Shown here: in pieces, positions 50,242 through 59,393 of the stretch | How the letters are laid out: every line of letters starts with the position of its first letter | Numbering within the stretch: position 1 is the first letter of the stretch | Assembly: GCA_965278985.1 (NCBI GenBank) | Contig: OZ257131.1 | Location: forward strand, 62,001-126,000 | Reading direction: 5' to 3' | DNA from: CAISIP01 sp965278985 | Lineage (GTDB): Bacteria; Pseudomonadota; Gammaproteobacteria; Burkholderiales; Burkholderiaceae_C | Length of the DNA: 64,000 nucleotides | Program-made: the position numbers and the translations under genes | Notes under the pieces: model-generated | Seen by the model: the letters and a program-made list of their open reading frames with translations, nothing else | The model's database searches: none | What the model was told of the DNA's origin: nothing

Positions 50242-50867
50242 CGGCTCCGGCACCGAAGCCGGGCCTGCCGCCGCGCATGGTGCTGGCCTCCAACAACGCC
50301 GGCAAGCTGGCGGAACTGCAGGCCATGCTCGCGCCGCTGGGCATCGCGCTGGTGCGGCAGGCCGAGCTGGGCATTCCGGAGGCCGAGGAACCCTACAGGA
50401 CCTTCGTCGAGAACGCGCTGACCAAGGCGCGCCATGCCGCGCGCCAGAGCGGACTGCCGGCGCTGGCCGATGACGCGGGCCTGTGCGTGGACGCCTTCGG
50501 TGGCCTGCCCGGCGTGGACACGGCCAACTACGCCACGCAGTTCGGCTACACCAAGGGCGATGACAACAACGTGCGCGCGCTGCTGGAGCAGATGCGCGGC
50601 CTGGAAAACCGCCGCGCGGCGCTGGTGTCCACCGTGGTGGCGCTGCGCAGTGCCGACGACCCCGAGCCGCTGATCGCCGTCGGACGCGCCGAAGGCCTGA
50701 TCACGCAGGAGCCGGTGGGCGACAACGGCTTCGGCTTCGACCCGGTGATGTTCATTCCCGCCTTCGGCAAGACCTTCGCGCAGCTGCCGGTGGAGGTGAA
50801 GAACGCGCACAGCCACCGCGGCCAGGCGGCGCGGCAGATGGTGGAGATGATCCGTGCACGCTGGTGA
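50238..50867 (+). CDS. rdgB: XTP/dITP diphosphatase (non-canonical purine NTP pyrophosphatase)
   Basis: 209 residues. It removes inosine and xanthosine triphosphates from the nucleotide pool. VLASNNAGKLAELQAML is the nucleotide-binding start, PYRTFVENALTKARHAA and LALADDAGL-type segment ALADDAGLCVDAFGGLPGV the metal site, and GDNGFGFDPVMFIP the specificity loop. ATGA overlap with rph and a 14-base overlap with hemW point to translational coupling. Confidence 0.94.
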   Translation: MTAPAPKPGLPPRMVLASNNAGKLAELQAMLAPLGIALVRQAELGIPEAEEPYRTFVENALTKARHAARQSGLPALADDAGLCVDAFGGLPGVDTANYATQFGYTKGDDNNVRALLEQMRGLENRRAALVSTVVALRSADDPEPLIAVGRAEGLITQEPVGDNGFGFDPVMFIPAFGKTFAQLPVEVKNAHSHRGQAARQMVEMIRARW

Positions 50868-52098
50868 GACGGCACACGACATCGGCAACGATGTGGCGCA
50901 CTACATGCGCCCCGGCAGCCTGCAACTGAGCGCGCTGCCGCCGTTGTCGTTGTACGTGCACCTGCCCTGGTGCATCAAGAAATGTCCCTACTGCGATTTC
51001 AACTCGCACGAGTGGGGCGCCGCGAAGGGCACGGCACCCGACCAGCCCCTGCCCGAGCAGCGCTACCTCGACGCATTGACGGCCGACCTGGAGGCGTCGC
51101 TTCCCCTGGTCTGGGGCCGGCCGGTGCACAGCATCTTCATCGGCGGCGGCACGCCCAGCCTGTTCTCGCCCGAAGCCATCGACCGCCTGCTGGGTGCCAT
51201 CCGCGCGCGGCTGCGCCTGGCGCCCGACTGCGAGGTGACGCTGGAGGCCAACCCCGGCACCTTCGAGCGTGACCGCTTCCGCGCGTTCCGCGCAGCCGGC
51301 GTGACGCGGCTGTCGGTGGGCGTGCAAAGCTTCCATGATGCGCACCTGCGCGCCCTGGGCCGCGTGCACGACCGTGCGCAGGCGTTGGCGGCGGTGGAGG
51401 AGGCGGCGCAGGCTTTCGACACCTTCAACCTGGACATCATGTATGCGCTGCCCGGCCAGAGCGTGGAGCAGCTGCGCGAGGACATGCGTACGGCGCTGGC
51501 GGTGGGCAGCCCGCACATCTCGATCTACCACCTGACCATCGAGCCCAACACGGTCTTCGCGAAGTTTCCCCCGCAGATCCCCGACGAGGACACGGCCTAC
51601 GCAATGCTCGACGTGGTGACCGAGATGACGGCCGCCGCGGGGCTGCAGCGCTACGAGGTCTCGGCCTATGCGCGGGAAGGCCACCGCTGCTGGCACAACC
51701 TGAACTACTGGCAGTTTGGCGACTACCTGGGTATCGGCGCGGGCGCGCATGGCAAGCTCAGCTTCGCCCACCGCATCGTGCGCCAGGTGCGGCACCGCGA
51801 ACCGCGGCTGTACATGGACAAGGCGTTGGCCGGCAACGCGCTGTCCAGCAGCACCGAGGTGGCGCGGGCCGACATCCCCTTTGAGTACATGCTCAACGCC
51901 TTGCGCCTGCGCGAGGGCTTCACGCTGCAGCAGTTCGTGGAGCGCACGGGCCTGCCCCTGAACAGCATCGCCGCCGCGCTGGACGAGGCGGAGCGCCGTG
52001 GCTTCGTCACCCGCGACCTGCAGCAGGTGCGGCCCACGGAGCACGGCTTCGACTTCCTCAACGACCTGCAGGGCCTGTTCCTGCCGGAGGGTGCGTGA
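50854..52098 (+). CDS. hemW: radical SAM haem chaperone HemW
   Basis: 414 residues. The iron–sulphur motif is WCIKKCPYCDFNSH, FIGGGTPSLFSPEAIDRLL follows, and the HemW-specific CWHNLNYWQFGDYLGIGAGAH is complete. HemW binds haem and delivers it to respiratory proteins; the CXXXCXXC followed by Asp-Phe separates it from HemN. Start GTG 50854 with GGAG upstream inside rdgB. The stop overlaps the start of the cyclase gene (GTGA). Confidence 0.92.
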   Translation: MHAGETAHDIGNDVAHYMRPGSLQLSALPPLSLYVHLPWCIKKCPYCDFNSHEWGAAKGTAPDQPLPEQRYLDALTADLEASLPLVWGRPVHSIFIGGGTPSLFSPEAIDRLLGAIRARLRLAPDCEVTLEANPGTFERDRFRAFRAAGVTRLSVGVQSFHDAHLRALGRVHDRAQALAAVEEAAQAFDTFNLDIMYALPGQSVEQLREDMRTALAVGSPHISIYHLTIEPNTVFAKFPPQIPDEDTAYAMLDVVTEMTAAAGLQRYEVSAYAREGHRCWHNLNYWQFGDYLGIGAGAHGKLSFAHRIVRQVRHREPRLYMDKALAGNALSSSTEVARADIPFEYMLNALRLREGFTLQQFVERTGLPLNSIAAALDEAERRGFVTRDLQQVRPTEHGFDFLNDLQGLFLPEGA

Positions 52099-53303
52099 GC
52101 ACGGAGTGGCTGTTCGGCCCTGCGGATGGCTGGTCCCTGGAGCCTGTGGGGCGCTGGCTGCTGGGGCCGGGTTGCAACGTCCGCGATGCCCTGCACTTCG
52201 TCGACGAGCTGGTGCACCGGCTGGAGGACGCCGGCGCCCGCCTGGACCGCCTGCGCATCTCCACACGCACCTTGCATCCGCAACTGGTGGCGCTCGGTGC
52301 CAGCTGGCAGCGCGGCAAGGGTGCGGAGCTGTGGACGGGGGAACATGGCGTCGAGGAGTCGCCGCAGTACCGTGGCAGCCCCATGGAACACGTGCACGAC
52401 CACGGCACGCCCTTTCGCAGGCGCATGCAGGCACCGCCATCGCCCGACGACCACATGGTGCTGCACGAGCTGTGGGCGGCCGGCATGCGCGACTACGTCG
52501 CGTTGCCCATGGTCTTCACCACCGGCACCATCAACATCGTGACCGTGGCGACCCGGGCAGCCGAGGGTTTCAGCGATGCCGACCTGGCGCGGTTCGCTGC
52601 CCTGACGCGCCTGATCCGGCCCGTGTATGAACTCATCAATTCACGGCGCACCATGCGCGGCCTGCTCGATACCTACGTAGGCCCGCGCGTCAGTGAGCGC
52701 ATCACGCAGGGCCAGGTGCGCCGCGGGGATGGCGAGCGCATCGAGGCCGCCTTCTGGTATTCGGACCTGCGCGGCTTCACAGCCTTGGGCGAAGCGCTGC
52801 CCACCGACGAGCTGCTGTTGCTGCTGAACACCTATTTCGAGGAGTGCGCGGCCGCTGCCACGCCGCGCGGCGGCGAGATCCTGCAGTTCATCGGCGACGC
52901 GATCCTGATGGTGTTCGAGATCCACACGCCGCAGGACGAGGCCCGCGTGTGCGCGGCAGCGCTGGAGGCCGGCCAGGAGGCATTCACCCGCATCGCGCGC
53001 ATCAACACCGCCCGGCTGGCCGAGGGCCGCCGTGCCATCGAATTCGGCCTGGGCCTGCACCTGGGCACCGTGGTGCATGCCAACGTGGGTGCGCCAGACC
53101 GCCTGTCCTTCAACGTGGTGGGGCCGGCCGTCAACATGACGGCGCGTATCCAGGAGATGACCAAGCAGACCGGCGAGGCCTTGCTGTTCTCGGCCGACTT
53201 CGCGCGGTTGCTGCAGCGCCCTGTGCGCAGCGTGGGGCGTTACGACATGCGGGGCATCGCGAAGACAGCGGAGCTCTTCACCCTGGGCACGGCCTCCGCC
53301 TGA
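52095..53303 (+). CDS. class III nucleotidyl cyclase with N-terminal GAF-like domain
   Basis: 402 residues. The first about 185 residues form a GAF-like sensor; the cyclase domain (about 215–390) has metal aspartates in FWYSDLRGFTAL and LQFIGDAILMVF and the Asn/Arg pair in AVNMTARIQ. The base-recognising Lys, normally before FIGD, is Gln, and the Thr/Asp position before VVG is Asn, so ATP specificity is uncertain. Start GTG with GGAGG upstream overlaps hemW. It may make cAMP or cGMP, or another product. Confidence 0.85.
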   Translation: MSTEWLFGPADGWSLEPVGRWLLGPGCNVRDALHFVDELVHRLEDAGARLDRLRISTRTLHPQLVALGASWQRGKGAELWTGEHGVEESPQYRGSPMEHVHDHGTPFRRRMQAPPSPDDHMVLHELWAAGMRDYVALPMVFTTGTINIVTVATRAAEGFSDADLARFAALTRLIRPVYELINSRRTMRGLLDTYVGPRVSERITQGQVRRGDGERIEAAFWYSDLRGFTALGEALPTDELLLLLNTYFEECAAAATPRGGEILQFIGDAILMVFEIHTPQDEARVCAAALEAGQEAFTRIARINTARLAEGRRAIEFGLGLHLGTVVHANVGAPDRLSFNVVGPAVNMTARIQEMTKQTGEALLFSADFARLLQRPVRSVGRYDMRGIAKTAELFTLGTASA

Positions 53304-53323
53304 GAGGTGGCCAGCACCACCCG

Positions 53324-55033
53324 CTACGGCGTGGACTGCAGCGCCGTGTCGACGATGGTCTGCGCTTCCGCCAGGATGCGCTGCAGGTGCGCGTCGCCGC
53401 TGAAGCTCTCGGCGTAGATCTTGTAGATGTTTTCGGTGCCCGAGGGCCGGGCGGCAAACCAGCCGTTGGCGGTGCTGACCTTCACACCGCCCAGGGCCGC
53501 ATTGTTGGCCGGCGCCTGGGTGCGGATGTCCACGATCTTCTCGCCCGCCAGGCTGTCCGACGTGATCTGCTGCGGCGACAGCGCCGCCAGCAGCCGCTTC
53601 TGTGCCGGCGTGGCAGGGGCGTCCACGCGGTTGGACACGGGCTCGCCCAGGTCCCTGGCCATCGCGGCATACAGCGCACCCGGGTCGCTGCCGGTGCGCG
53701 CCGTCATCTCGGCTGCCAGCAGCGCCGCGGTGATGCCGTCCTTGTCGGTGCTCCAGACCGTGCCGTCACGACGCAGGAAGCTGGCACCGGCGCTTTCTTC
53801 ACCGCCGAACCCCAGGCTGCCGTCCAGCAGCCCCGGTGAGAACCACTTGAAGCCCACGGGGACTTCGAAGAGCCTGCGCCCCAGCCGCGCCGCCACGCGG
53901 TCGATCAGCTGCGAGCTGACCATCGTCTTGCCCACCGCCGCATCCGCCCCCCACTGCGGACGGTGGCGGAACAGGTAGTCGATCATCACGCACAGGTAGT
54001 GGTTGGGCGGCAGCAGGCCCCGCGACGGCGTGACGATGCCGTGGCGGTCGTGGTCGGTGTCGCAGGCGAAGGCGATGTCGAAGCGGTCCTTCAGCGCCAG
54101 CAGCCCCTGCATCGCGTCGCGCGAGGACGGGTCCATGCGGATGCGGCCGTCCCAGTCCAGCGTCATGAAGCGGAAGGTGGGGTCCACCACGTCGCGCACC
54201 ACGGTGAGGTCGATGCCGTAACGCTCGGCAATCGCTGGCCAGTAGTGCACCCCCGCGCCGCCCAGGGGGTCCACCCCGGCGCGGATCTTCGCGTCGCGGA
54301 TCAGGTCCATCTCGATCACGTTGCCGAGGTCGGCCACGTAGGTGCCCAGGTAGTCGTGGAAGTGCGTCGTGGGGGCCTGGAGCGCCTGGGCGCGCGTCAT
54401 GCGTTGCACGCCCTGCAGGCCCGCCTCCAGATACCGGTTGGCCGCGGCCTGGATCCATCCCGTCACGTCCTGGTCCGCCGGGCCGCCGTGTGGCGGGTTG
54501 TACTTGTAGCCACCGTCGCGCGGCGGATTGTGCGATGGCGTGATGACGATGCCATCGGCCAGGCCGGCACCCTGGGACAGGTCGCGCCCCCGGTTGTGAA
54601 CCAGGATGGCGTGCGAGACGGCCGGCGTGGGCGTGTATTCGCCGTGTGCCGCCAGCATCACCTCCATGCCGTTGGCGGCCAGCACTTCGAGTGTGCTGGC
54701 GCTGGCGGGCTCCGACAGCGCATGCGTGTCGATGCCCAGGAACAGCGGCCCGGTGATGCCCTTGGTGCGCCGGTAGTCGCACAGCGCCTGGGTGATGGCC
54801 AGCACGTGCCATTCGTTGAAGGCCGCATCGAAGGCCGAGCCGCGGTGGCCCGAGGTGCCGAAGGCCACGCGCTGCGCCGGCACGGAGGGGTCTGGCCGCT
54901 CCGCGAAGTAGGCGGTGATCAGCCGGGGTACGTCCACCAGTGCGGACAGCGGCGCCGGCTGGCCCGGGAGTGAGGCCGCCGGTGTGCCGTTGGCGGCGGC
55001 AGGTGGGGCCATCGTATCGGTCTGGGCGTTCAT
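53324..55033 (-). CDS. pgm: phosphoglucomutase (alpha-D-glucose-specific)
   Basis: 569 residues, close to the 546 of E. coli Pgm. FGTSGHRGSAFDAAFNEWH is the N-terminal signature, ITPSHNPPRDGGYKYNPPHG contains the phosphoserine, FACDTDHDRHGIV the metal loop, and GGEESAGASFLR the sugar loop. It interconverts glucose 1- and 6-phosphates for polysaccharide synthesis and breakdown. GAGG precedes the ATG. A proline- and alanine-rich N-terminal extension of about 25 residues is unusual. Confidence 0.93.
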   Translation of the reverse strand: MNAQTDTMAPPAAANGTPAASLPGQPAPLSALVDVPRLITAYFAERPDPSVPAQRVAFGTSGHRGSAFDAAFNEWHVLAITQALCDYRRTKGITGPLFLGIDTHALSEPASASTLEVLAANGMEVMLAAHGEYTPTPAVSHAILVHNRGRDLSQGAGLADGIVITPSHNPPRDGGYKYNPPHGGPADQDVTGWIQAAANRYLEAGLQGVQRMTRAQALQAPTTHFHDYLGTYVADLGNVIEMDLIRDAKIRAGVDPLGGAGVHYWPAIAERYGIDLTVVRDVVDPTFRFMTLDWDGRIRMDPSSRDAMQGLLALKDRFDIAFACDTDHDRHGIVTPSRGLLPPNHYLCVMIDYLFRHRPQWGADAAVGKTMVSSQLIDRVAARLGRRLFEVPVGFKWFSPGLLDGSLGFGGEESAGASFLRRDGTVWSTDKDGITAALLAAEMTARTGSDPGALYAAMARDLGEPVSNRVDAPATPAQKRLLAALSPQQITSDSLAGEKIVDIRTQAPANNAALGGVKVSTANGWFAARPSGTENIYKIYAESFSGDAHLQRILAEAQTIVDTALQSTP

Positions 55034-55072
55034 GTTGGCACCTCGCAGAATGGAGAGGGTCTATGGCCTGTA

Positions 55073-56188
55073 TCAGGCCAGGCTGGGGTAGTCCGTGTAG
55101 CCCTTGGCGCCGCCGCCGTAGTAGGTGCTGCGGTCCGATTCGTTGAAGGGGCCGTCCTGCCGCAGGCGGGCCACGAGGTCGGGGTTGGAGATATAGGGGC
55201 GGCCGAAGGCGAACAGCTCCGCGCCTTGTGCGAGTTGCTGCTCTGCCAGCGCCTTGTCCAGGCCGTTGTTGACCATCCATGCACCCTTGCCGCCGGCGCG
55301 CCGGTAGGCGGCCTCCAGCGCGCGGTAGTCGAAGGGGCGGTCAGGCAGTTCGCGCGGTCCGCCGGTGGCACCCTCGACGATGTGGATGTAGGCTAGGTTG
55401 AGCGCGGCGAGTTCGCCCACCACGTATTCGAAGAGCGGCTGCGGGTCGGCGTCGTAGGCATCGTTGGCGGGCGTCACCGGCGACAGGCGGACGCCCGTAC
55501 GTCCACCGCCCACGGCGTCGGTGATCGCACGCACCACTTCCAGCAGCAGGCGTGCGCGGTTCTCGATGCTGCCGCCGTAGTCGTCGGTGCGGTGGTTGGA
55601 GCCGCTCTTCAGGAACTGGTCGAGCAGGTAGCCGTTGGCGCCATGCACCTCCACCCCATCGAAGCCCGCGCTCTCCACGGCCGTGCGCGCCGCGGCCTGG
55701 TAGCTGTGCACGATGCCGGGCAGCTCGGCGGCGCGCAGCGCGCGGGGCGCGGAGGTCTCCACATAGCTGGCCACGCCGTCCTGGATCAGCACGGTCTTGG
55801 TCTTGGCGGTGATGGCGGAGGGCGCCACGGGCGCGCCACCGTCCGGTTGCAATGAGGTGTGCGAGACACGCCCCACATGCCACAGCTGCACCACGATCCT
55901 GCCGCCTGCCGCATGCACAGCCTGTGTGACCTGCTTCCATCCATCGACCTGCTCGGTGCCGTACAGGCCCGGCACGTCGGCATAACCCTGCCCTTGCTGG
56001 CTGATGGCCGTGGCCTCGGTAATCAGCAGCCCGGCCGTGGCGCGCTGGCTGTAGTAGGTGGCCATCAGCGGCGTGGGAATGGCATTGGGGGCGCGGTTGC
56101 GCGTGAGGGGCGCCATCACGATGCGATTGGGGAGTTGCAGGTCGCCGGCGTGGACCGGATCGAACAGGGAGGGAGCAGGTGCGGACAT
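55073..56188 (-). CDS. old-yellow-enzyme family ene-reductase (NemA/XenB type)
   Basis: 371 residues, an FMN-dependent TIM barrel. VMAPLTRNRAPNAIPTPLMATYYSQRA is the N-terminal segment, VEVHGANGYLLDQFL and RTDDYGGSIENRARLLLEVV carry the substrate His/Asn and Tyr, and AFGRPYISNPDLVARL ends the barrel. It reduces activated C=C bonds and nitro esters or N-ethylmaleimide in NemA relatives. A weak TGAAAG-type ribosome site precedes the ATG. Confidence 0.92.
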   Translation of the reverse strand: MSAPAPSLFDPVHAGDLQLPNRIVMAPLTRNRAPNAIPTPLMATYYSQRATAGLLITEATAISQQGQGYADVPGLYGTEQVDGWKQVTQAVHAAGGRIVVQLWHVGRVSHTSLQPDGGAPVAPSAITAKTKTVLIQDGVASYVETSAPRALRAAELPGIVHSYQAAARTAVESAGFDGVEVHGANGYLLDQFLKSGSNHRTDDYGGSIENRARLLLEVVRAITDAVGGGRTGVRLSPVTPANDAYDADPQPLFEYVVGELAALNLAYIHIVEGATGGPRELPDRPFDYRALEAAYRRAGGKGAWMVNNGLDKALAEQQLAQGAELFAFGRPYISNPDLVARLRQDGPFNESDRSTYYGGGAKGYTDYPSLA

Positions 56189-56353
56189 GGGATGCTTTCA
56201 GGGACAGAGTTCGGTGCGGCAGAGGGCTGCCTGGGGGGCACTTGGCGCCGGTGCCCGAAGAATCAAGCGCTGTGTAGGAGGGCAGGACATGGCGCTGCGC
56301 AGCGTCCTTCGGAGGTTGGTTGCGTACACGTTGCCTTGTTTGCCGCTGCGACG

Positions 56354-57865
56354 CTACAACGGCGTGCGCACCGGTGGGCCGACCTGCTGAGGGTACAGCG
56401 TTTGCAATGCCCCCCAGGTGATGGTGTGCAGTGCGGCCTGCAGCTGCTGCCGTGCGTGGGCCTCGGTGGTGGGTTCACGCAAAGCGGCCCACACGGCATC
56501 CAGCGCGCCTGCGTGGCGCTCCATGGCCGCATCCACCGCAGCACGCCAGAAGGCGGGCGCCGGGTCTTCCTCGAAGCTGCCACGCCCGCGGCCGAAGTGC
56601 GCGATGGTGAGGTAGCGCAACACGCTGCTGGCGGCCAGGCTGCGCAGGAAGGCGTCGGAGAAGCGCACCGTCGGTGTCTGGCGCCCGTCCAGCTCGTTGA
56701 AGCCCCAGGCGGCGCTGGCGAAGCTCAGCGCGCCCACCACGCCGCCCACCAGCGCGCCCGCGCCCATGGTCATGCCGCCACTGAGCGCATCGGCCTTCAG
56801 GCCCGTGAGGCCCCCTGCCAACACGGCGCCCAGCAGGCCGGCCTGGGCGCGGTCCAGCGGCGCCTTGAGCGCGAAGTTCTCGCGCACGCGGGCGTTGATC
56901 TCGGCCGCGGCGCCGGGCGCGATCTGGTGCAGCGCCAGCAGCTGCGTGGTGCTCTGCGCGATGCTGCCCTGCAGCCGGCCCAGCAGGCGGTCCATCGCCT
57001 GCTGGCTGCCATGGTCCTCGGTGGCCTGGGGTGTGCCGGCCAGGCCCACCTTGCGCAGCAACGACTTGACGCGCGAGGCAGTGGTCTTGCGGGTCACGGT
57101 TTCCACGTCGCGGGTGGCCAGCGCCAGCTGCTGCGCCATCACAGCCATGGCGTCGGTGAAGCGCCGGGTGTTGGCCGCCTCCCAGGCCTGCAGCAGGCGG
57201 CGGTGCCCCGCCTGCTTCGACGCGGGTACCACGCGGCCCACGGCGTCGTGGAACACGCGTTCGTGCACCCAGCAGCGTGTGAAGGCGTCCAGCGTGAGCA
57301 CCTCCCGCACGATAGGGTGGCCGGCCAGGTGCTGCGTCCAGCGCGCTTCCTCGCGGCGTGCGGCATCGGCGTCGCGCGGCGAACCGGTCTGGTTCAGCAG
57401 CACGATTACCGGCTTGCCCAGCCACTGCAGGATCTGCATCTCGGGCGCCAGGTACCCGGTGTCCTGCGGGTCCTCGGCCGCATTCACGAGGTACAGCACC
57501 ACGTCGGCCGCGTCGCGCGCGGCGCGCAGCGCCTGCTGGCTGAGCCAGAAGGGGCGGTCGCGCCAGCGGTCCAGCACCTCGCTCAGAAACCAGCCGATGG
57601 GGTTGCCCGACATCGCCAGCCGCTTGGCCAGACGTACCGAATCGCCGAAGCCGGGCGTGTCCCAGAGCTGCAGCGTGTCGCCCGCGTCACTGGCCAGCAG
57701 CTGGTGCGCCTCGGAGCGCTCGGTCACGTGTGCCGCGTCGCGCACCTCGCCCACGTCCAGGCCCAGCAGCGTGCGCGCCAGCGTGGTCTTGCCGTTGTTG
57801 GTGTGCGAGACCAGGGCGAGTTCGATGCGCACGGGTGCCTCGTCGGACGGTAGGTTCGTGCTCAT
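56354..57865 (-). CDS. GTPase with DUF3482 domain
   Basis: 503 residues. The Ras-like G domain (about 1–220) has LVSHTNNGKTTLARTLL as P-loop, with Ser in place of the first Ala/Gly, LWDTPGFGDS as the G3 motif and VLLNQTG as a G4 relative. The C-terminal half is helical with alanine-glycine rich segments (GLLGAVLAGGLTGL, ALVGGVVGALSFASAAW) that could be membrane-associated. Its start overlaps the DUF2868 gene stop. Such pairs are known from Burkholderiales and Pseudomonas and have no assigned function. Confidence 0.8.
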   Translation of the reverse strand: MSTNLPSDEAPVRIELALVSHTNNGKTTLARTLLGLDVGEVRDAAHVTERSEAHQLLASDAGDTLQLWDTPGFGDSVRLAKRLAMSGNPIGWFLSEVLDRWRDRPFWLSQQALRAARDAADVVLYLVNAAEDPQDTGYLAPEMQILQWLGKPVIVLLNQTGSPRDADAARREEARWTQHLAGHPIVREVLTLDAFTRCWVHERVFHDAVGRVVPASKQAGHRRLLQAWEAANTRRFTDAMAVMAQQLALATRDVETVTRKTTASRVKSLLRKVGLAGTPQATEDHGSQQAMDRLLGRLQGSIAQSTTQLLALHQIAPGAAAEINARVRENFALKAPLDRAQAGLLGAVLAGGLTGLKADALSGGMTMGAGALVGGVVGALSFASAAWGFNELDGRQTPTVRFSDAFLRSLAASSVLRYLTIAHFGRGRGSFEEDPAPAFWRAAVDAAMERHAGALDAVWAALREPTTEAHARQQLQAALHTITWGALQTLYPQQVGPPVRTPL

Positions 57866-59370
57866 GCGGGTGCCTTTGCCTGGCCTGCTGGGGCGACCAT
57901 GCCGTCCAGCGGGCGTGCGCCGGGCTCCAGCAGGTTCACGATGGTGGCCTCGCAGTGGTGGTGCTGGCAGAAGTTCTGCCACAACGCAATACGTTGCGTC
58001 AGCCGGGGGGATGCGTCGGCCTGCCCGGCGCCCATGCGCTCGCGCAGGCCGGACTCGTCTACCAGCACCACGAAGCCCTTGGGCAGCGCGCGCCGCAGGT
58101 GGTCGAGCAGCGCACCGTGGTTCTCCTTCTCCGGAGTGGCGGCCAGGCTGAAGAGCACGGCCGTCAGCGTGGGCTCCGCGCCCGTGTCCGCGCTGCCCTG
58201 CAGGGCCTGGTCCACATCTTCGCCATAGGCCAGGGTGGGCCGCAGCACCACGCGGGCTTCGTCGCCCAAGAGGGCTTGCGCCACGGCGGTTAGGCCGTGG
58301 TCCCGTGGCTCGTCCACGCGCAGGCTGTAGGGCAACACCCGCAGCCTGCCCGCCGTGGCACCCGCGGCGTTGCGCAGGCGCAGGAAGTAGGGCTGGGCCA
58401 GGTCCAGCGGGATATTGCGCGCCAGGTGGCGTACGCGCACATGCGCCCACAGGGCCAGCAGCAGTCGCGGCAACACCACCAGCAACAGCAGCGTGGCGGC
58501 ATAGAGGTGCACCCAGCGCGCGCCCTGGGAGGCATCCTGCGCGGACAGGCTGGTGGTGGCCGTGAAGCGCAGGGCCTCCACATCCTGCAGGCTGAAGCCC
58601 TGCAGCGGGAACACGGCCAGCGCGGGCGCGAACAGCAGGCCCAGCAGCGCATGCACCTGCGCGGCGTCCAGGAAGGTGCTCTCCCAACCCGTGCGGTACT
58701 GCGACAACACACCGCGCAGGTACAGCGAGCCCAGCGCACCCAACGCGAAGGCCGCCGCGCCCAGGTGCCACAGCCGCGCGACGCGGGCGCCCGACAGCGG
58801 CGCAGTCAGCGTGCTCCATTGCGCCAGGAAGCGGGGCACGGCGGCGGCCAGCGGCGCGGGCCATTTGCGCGGCGTGCGAAAGCGCAGGCGCGCCAGCCAC
58901 GGCACGGCCGGTGCCACCGTGGCGGTGGGGGTGCGTGTCCTGGGTCGGGACAGCAGGGCCATGACCGGCATGGCGAGGTACACCGCGAGGTTCCAGACGA
59001 GGATCAGCAGCAGCGGGGCCGACAGCAGGTCCACCCGGTGCGGGTCGCCCAGCCGGTCCAGGCCGAAGCCCGCCAGCAGGGCCACCAGCGGCAGCAGCAG
59101 CGTCAGGATGCGCCAGGGCACGTGGGCCCGGGGCAGGGCGGCGAAGCCCGGCACACGCTCGGCCAGGCGCTTGAGCAGCTGTTCGGCGCGCTGCTGCAGG
59201 AAGTGCGAGAAGTCCACCGCCTGGTGCGCGTTGGCCGCCTGCCAGCGTGCGAGCTCGCGCGCGCTGCGGCTGGCGTAGAGCCGGTCGTCCGCGCTCAACA
59301 GCTGGTGCGCAGCGTCCTCCGTCTCGATGGCTTGCGCCAGCACCACCACGCGGGCGGCTTCTTCGTTCAT
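57862..59370 (-). CDS. DUF2868 membrane protein
   Basis: 502 residues with four predicted transmembrane helices (about 88–105, 115–135, 210–225 and 300–320), separating a cytosolic N-terminus from a large soluble C-terminal part that contains LTAVLFSLAATPEKENHGALL. GGGGAG precedes the ATG. It overlaps by ATGA with the downstream DUF3482 GTPase gene, so the two proteins are made in equal amounts and probably form a complex. No enzyme motif recognised. Confidence 0.78.
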   Translation of the reverse strand: MNEEAARVVVLAQAIETEDAAHQLLSADDRLYASRSARELARWQAANAHQAVDFSHFLQQRAEQLLKRLAERVPGFAALPRAHVPWRILTLLLPLVALLAGFGLDRLGDPHRVDLLSAPLLLILVWNLAVYLAMPVMALLSRPRTRTPTATVAPAVPWLARLRFRTPRKWPAPLAAAVPRFLAQWSTLTAPLSGARVARLWHLGAAAFALGALGSLYLRGVLSQYRTGWESTFLDAAQVHALLGLLFAPALAVFPLQGFSLQDVEALRFTATTSLSAQDASQGARWVHLYAATLLLLVVLPRLLLALWAHVRVRHLARNIPLDLAQPYFLRLRNAAGATAGRLRVLPYSLRVDEPRDHGLTAVAQALLGDEARVVLRPTLAYGEDVDQALQGSADTGAEPTLTAVLFSLAATPEKENHGALLDHLRRALPKGFVVLVDESGLRERMGAGQADASPRLTQRIALWQNFCQHHHCEATIVNLLEPGARPLDGMVAPAGQAKAPA

Positions 59371-59393
59371 GCAACTCCCCTTCCGGAGAGCGA

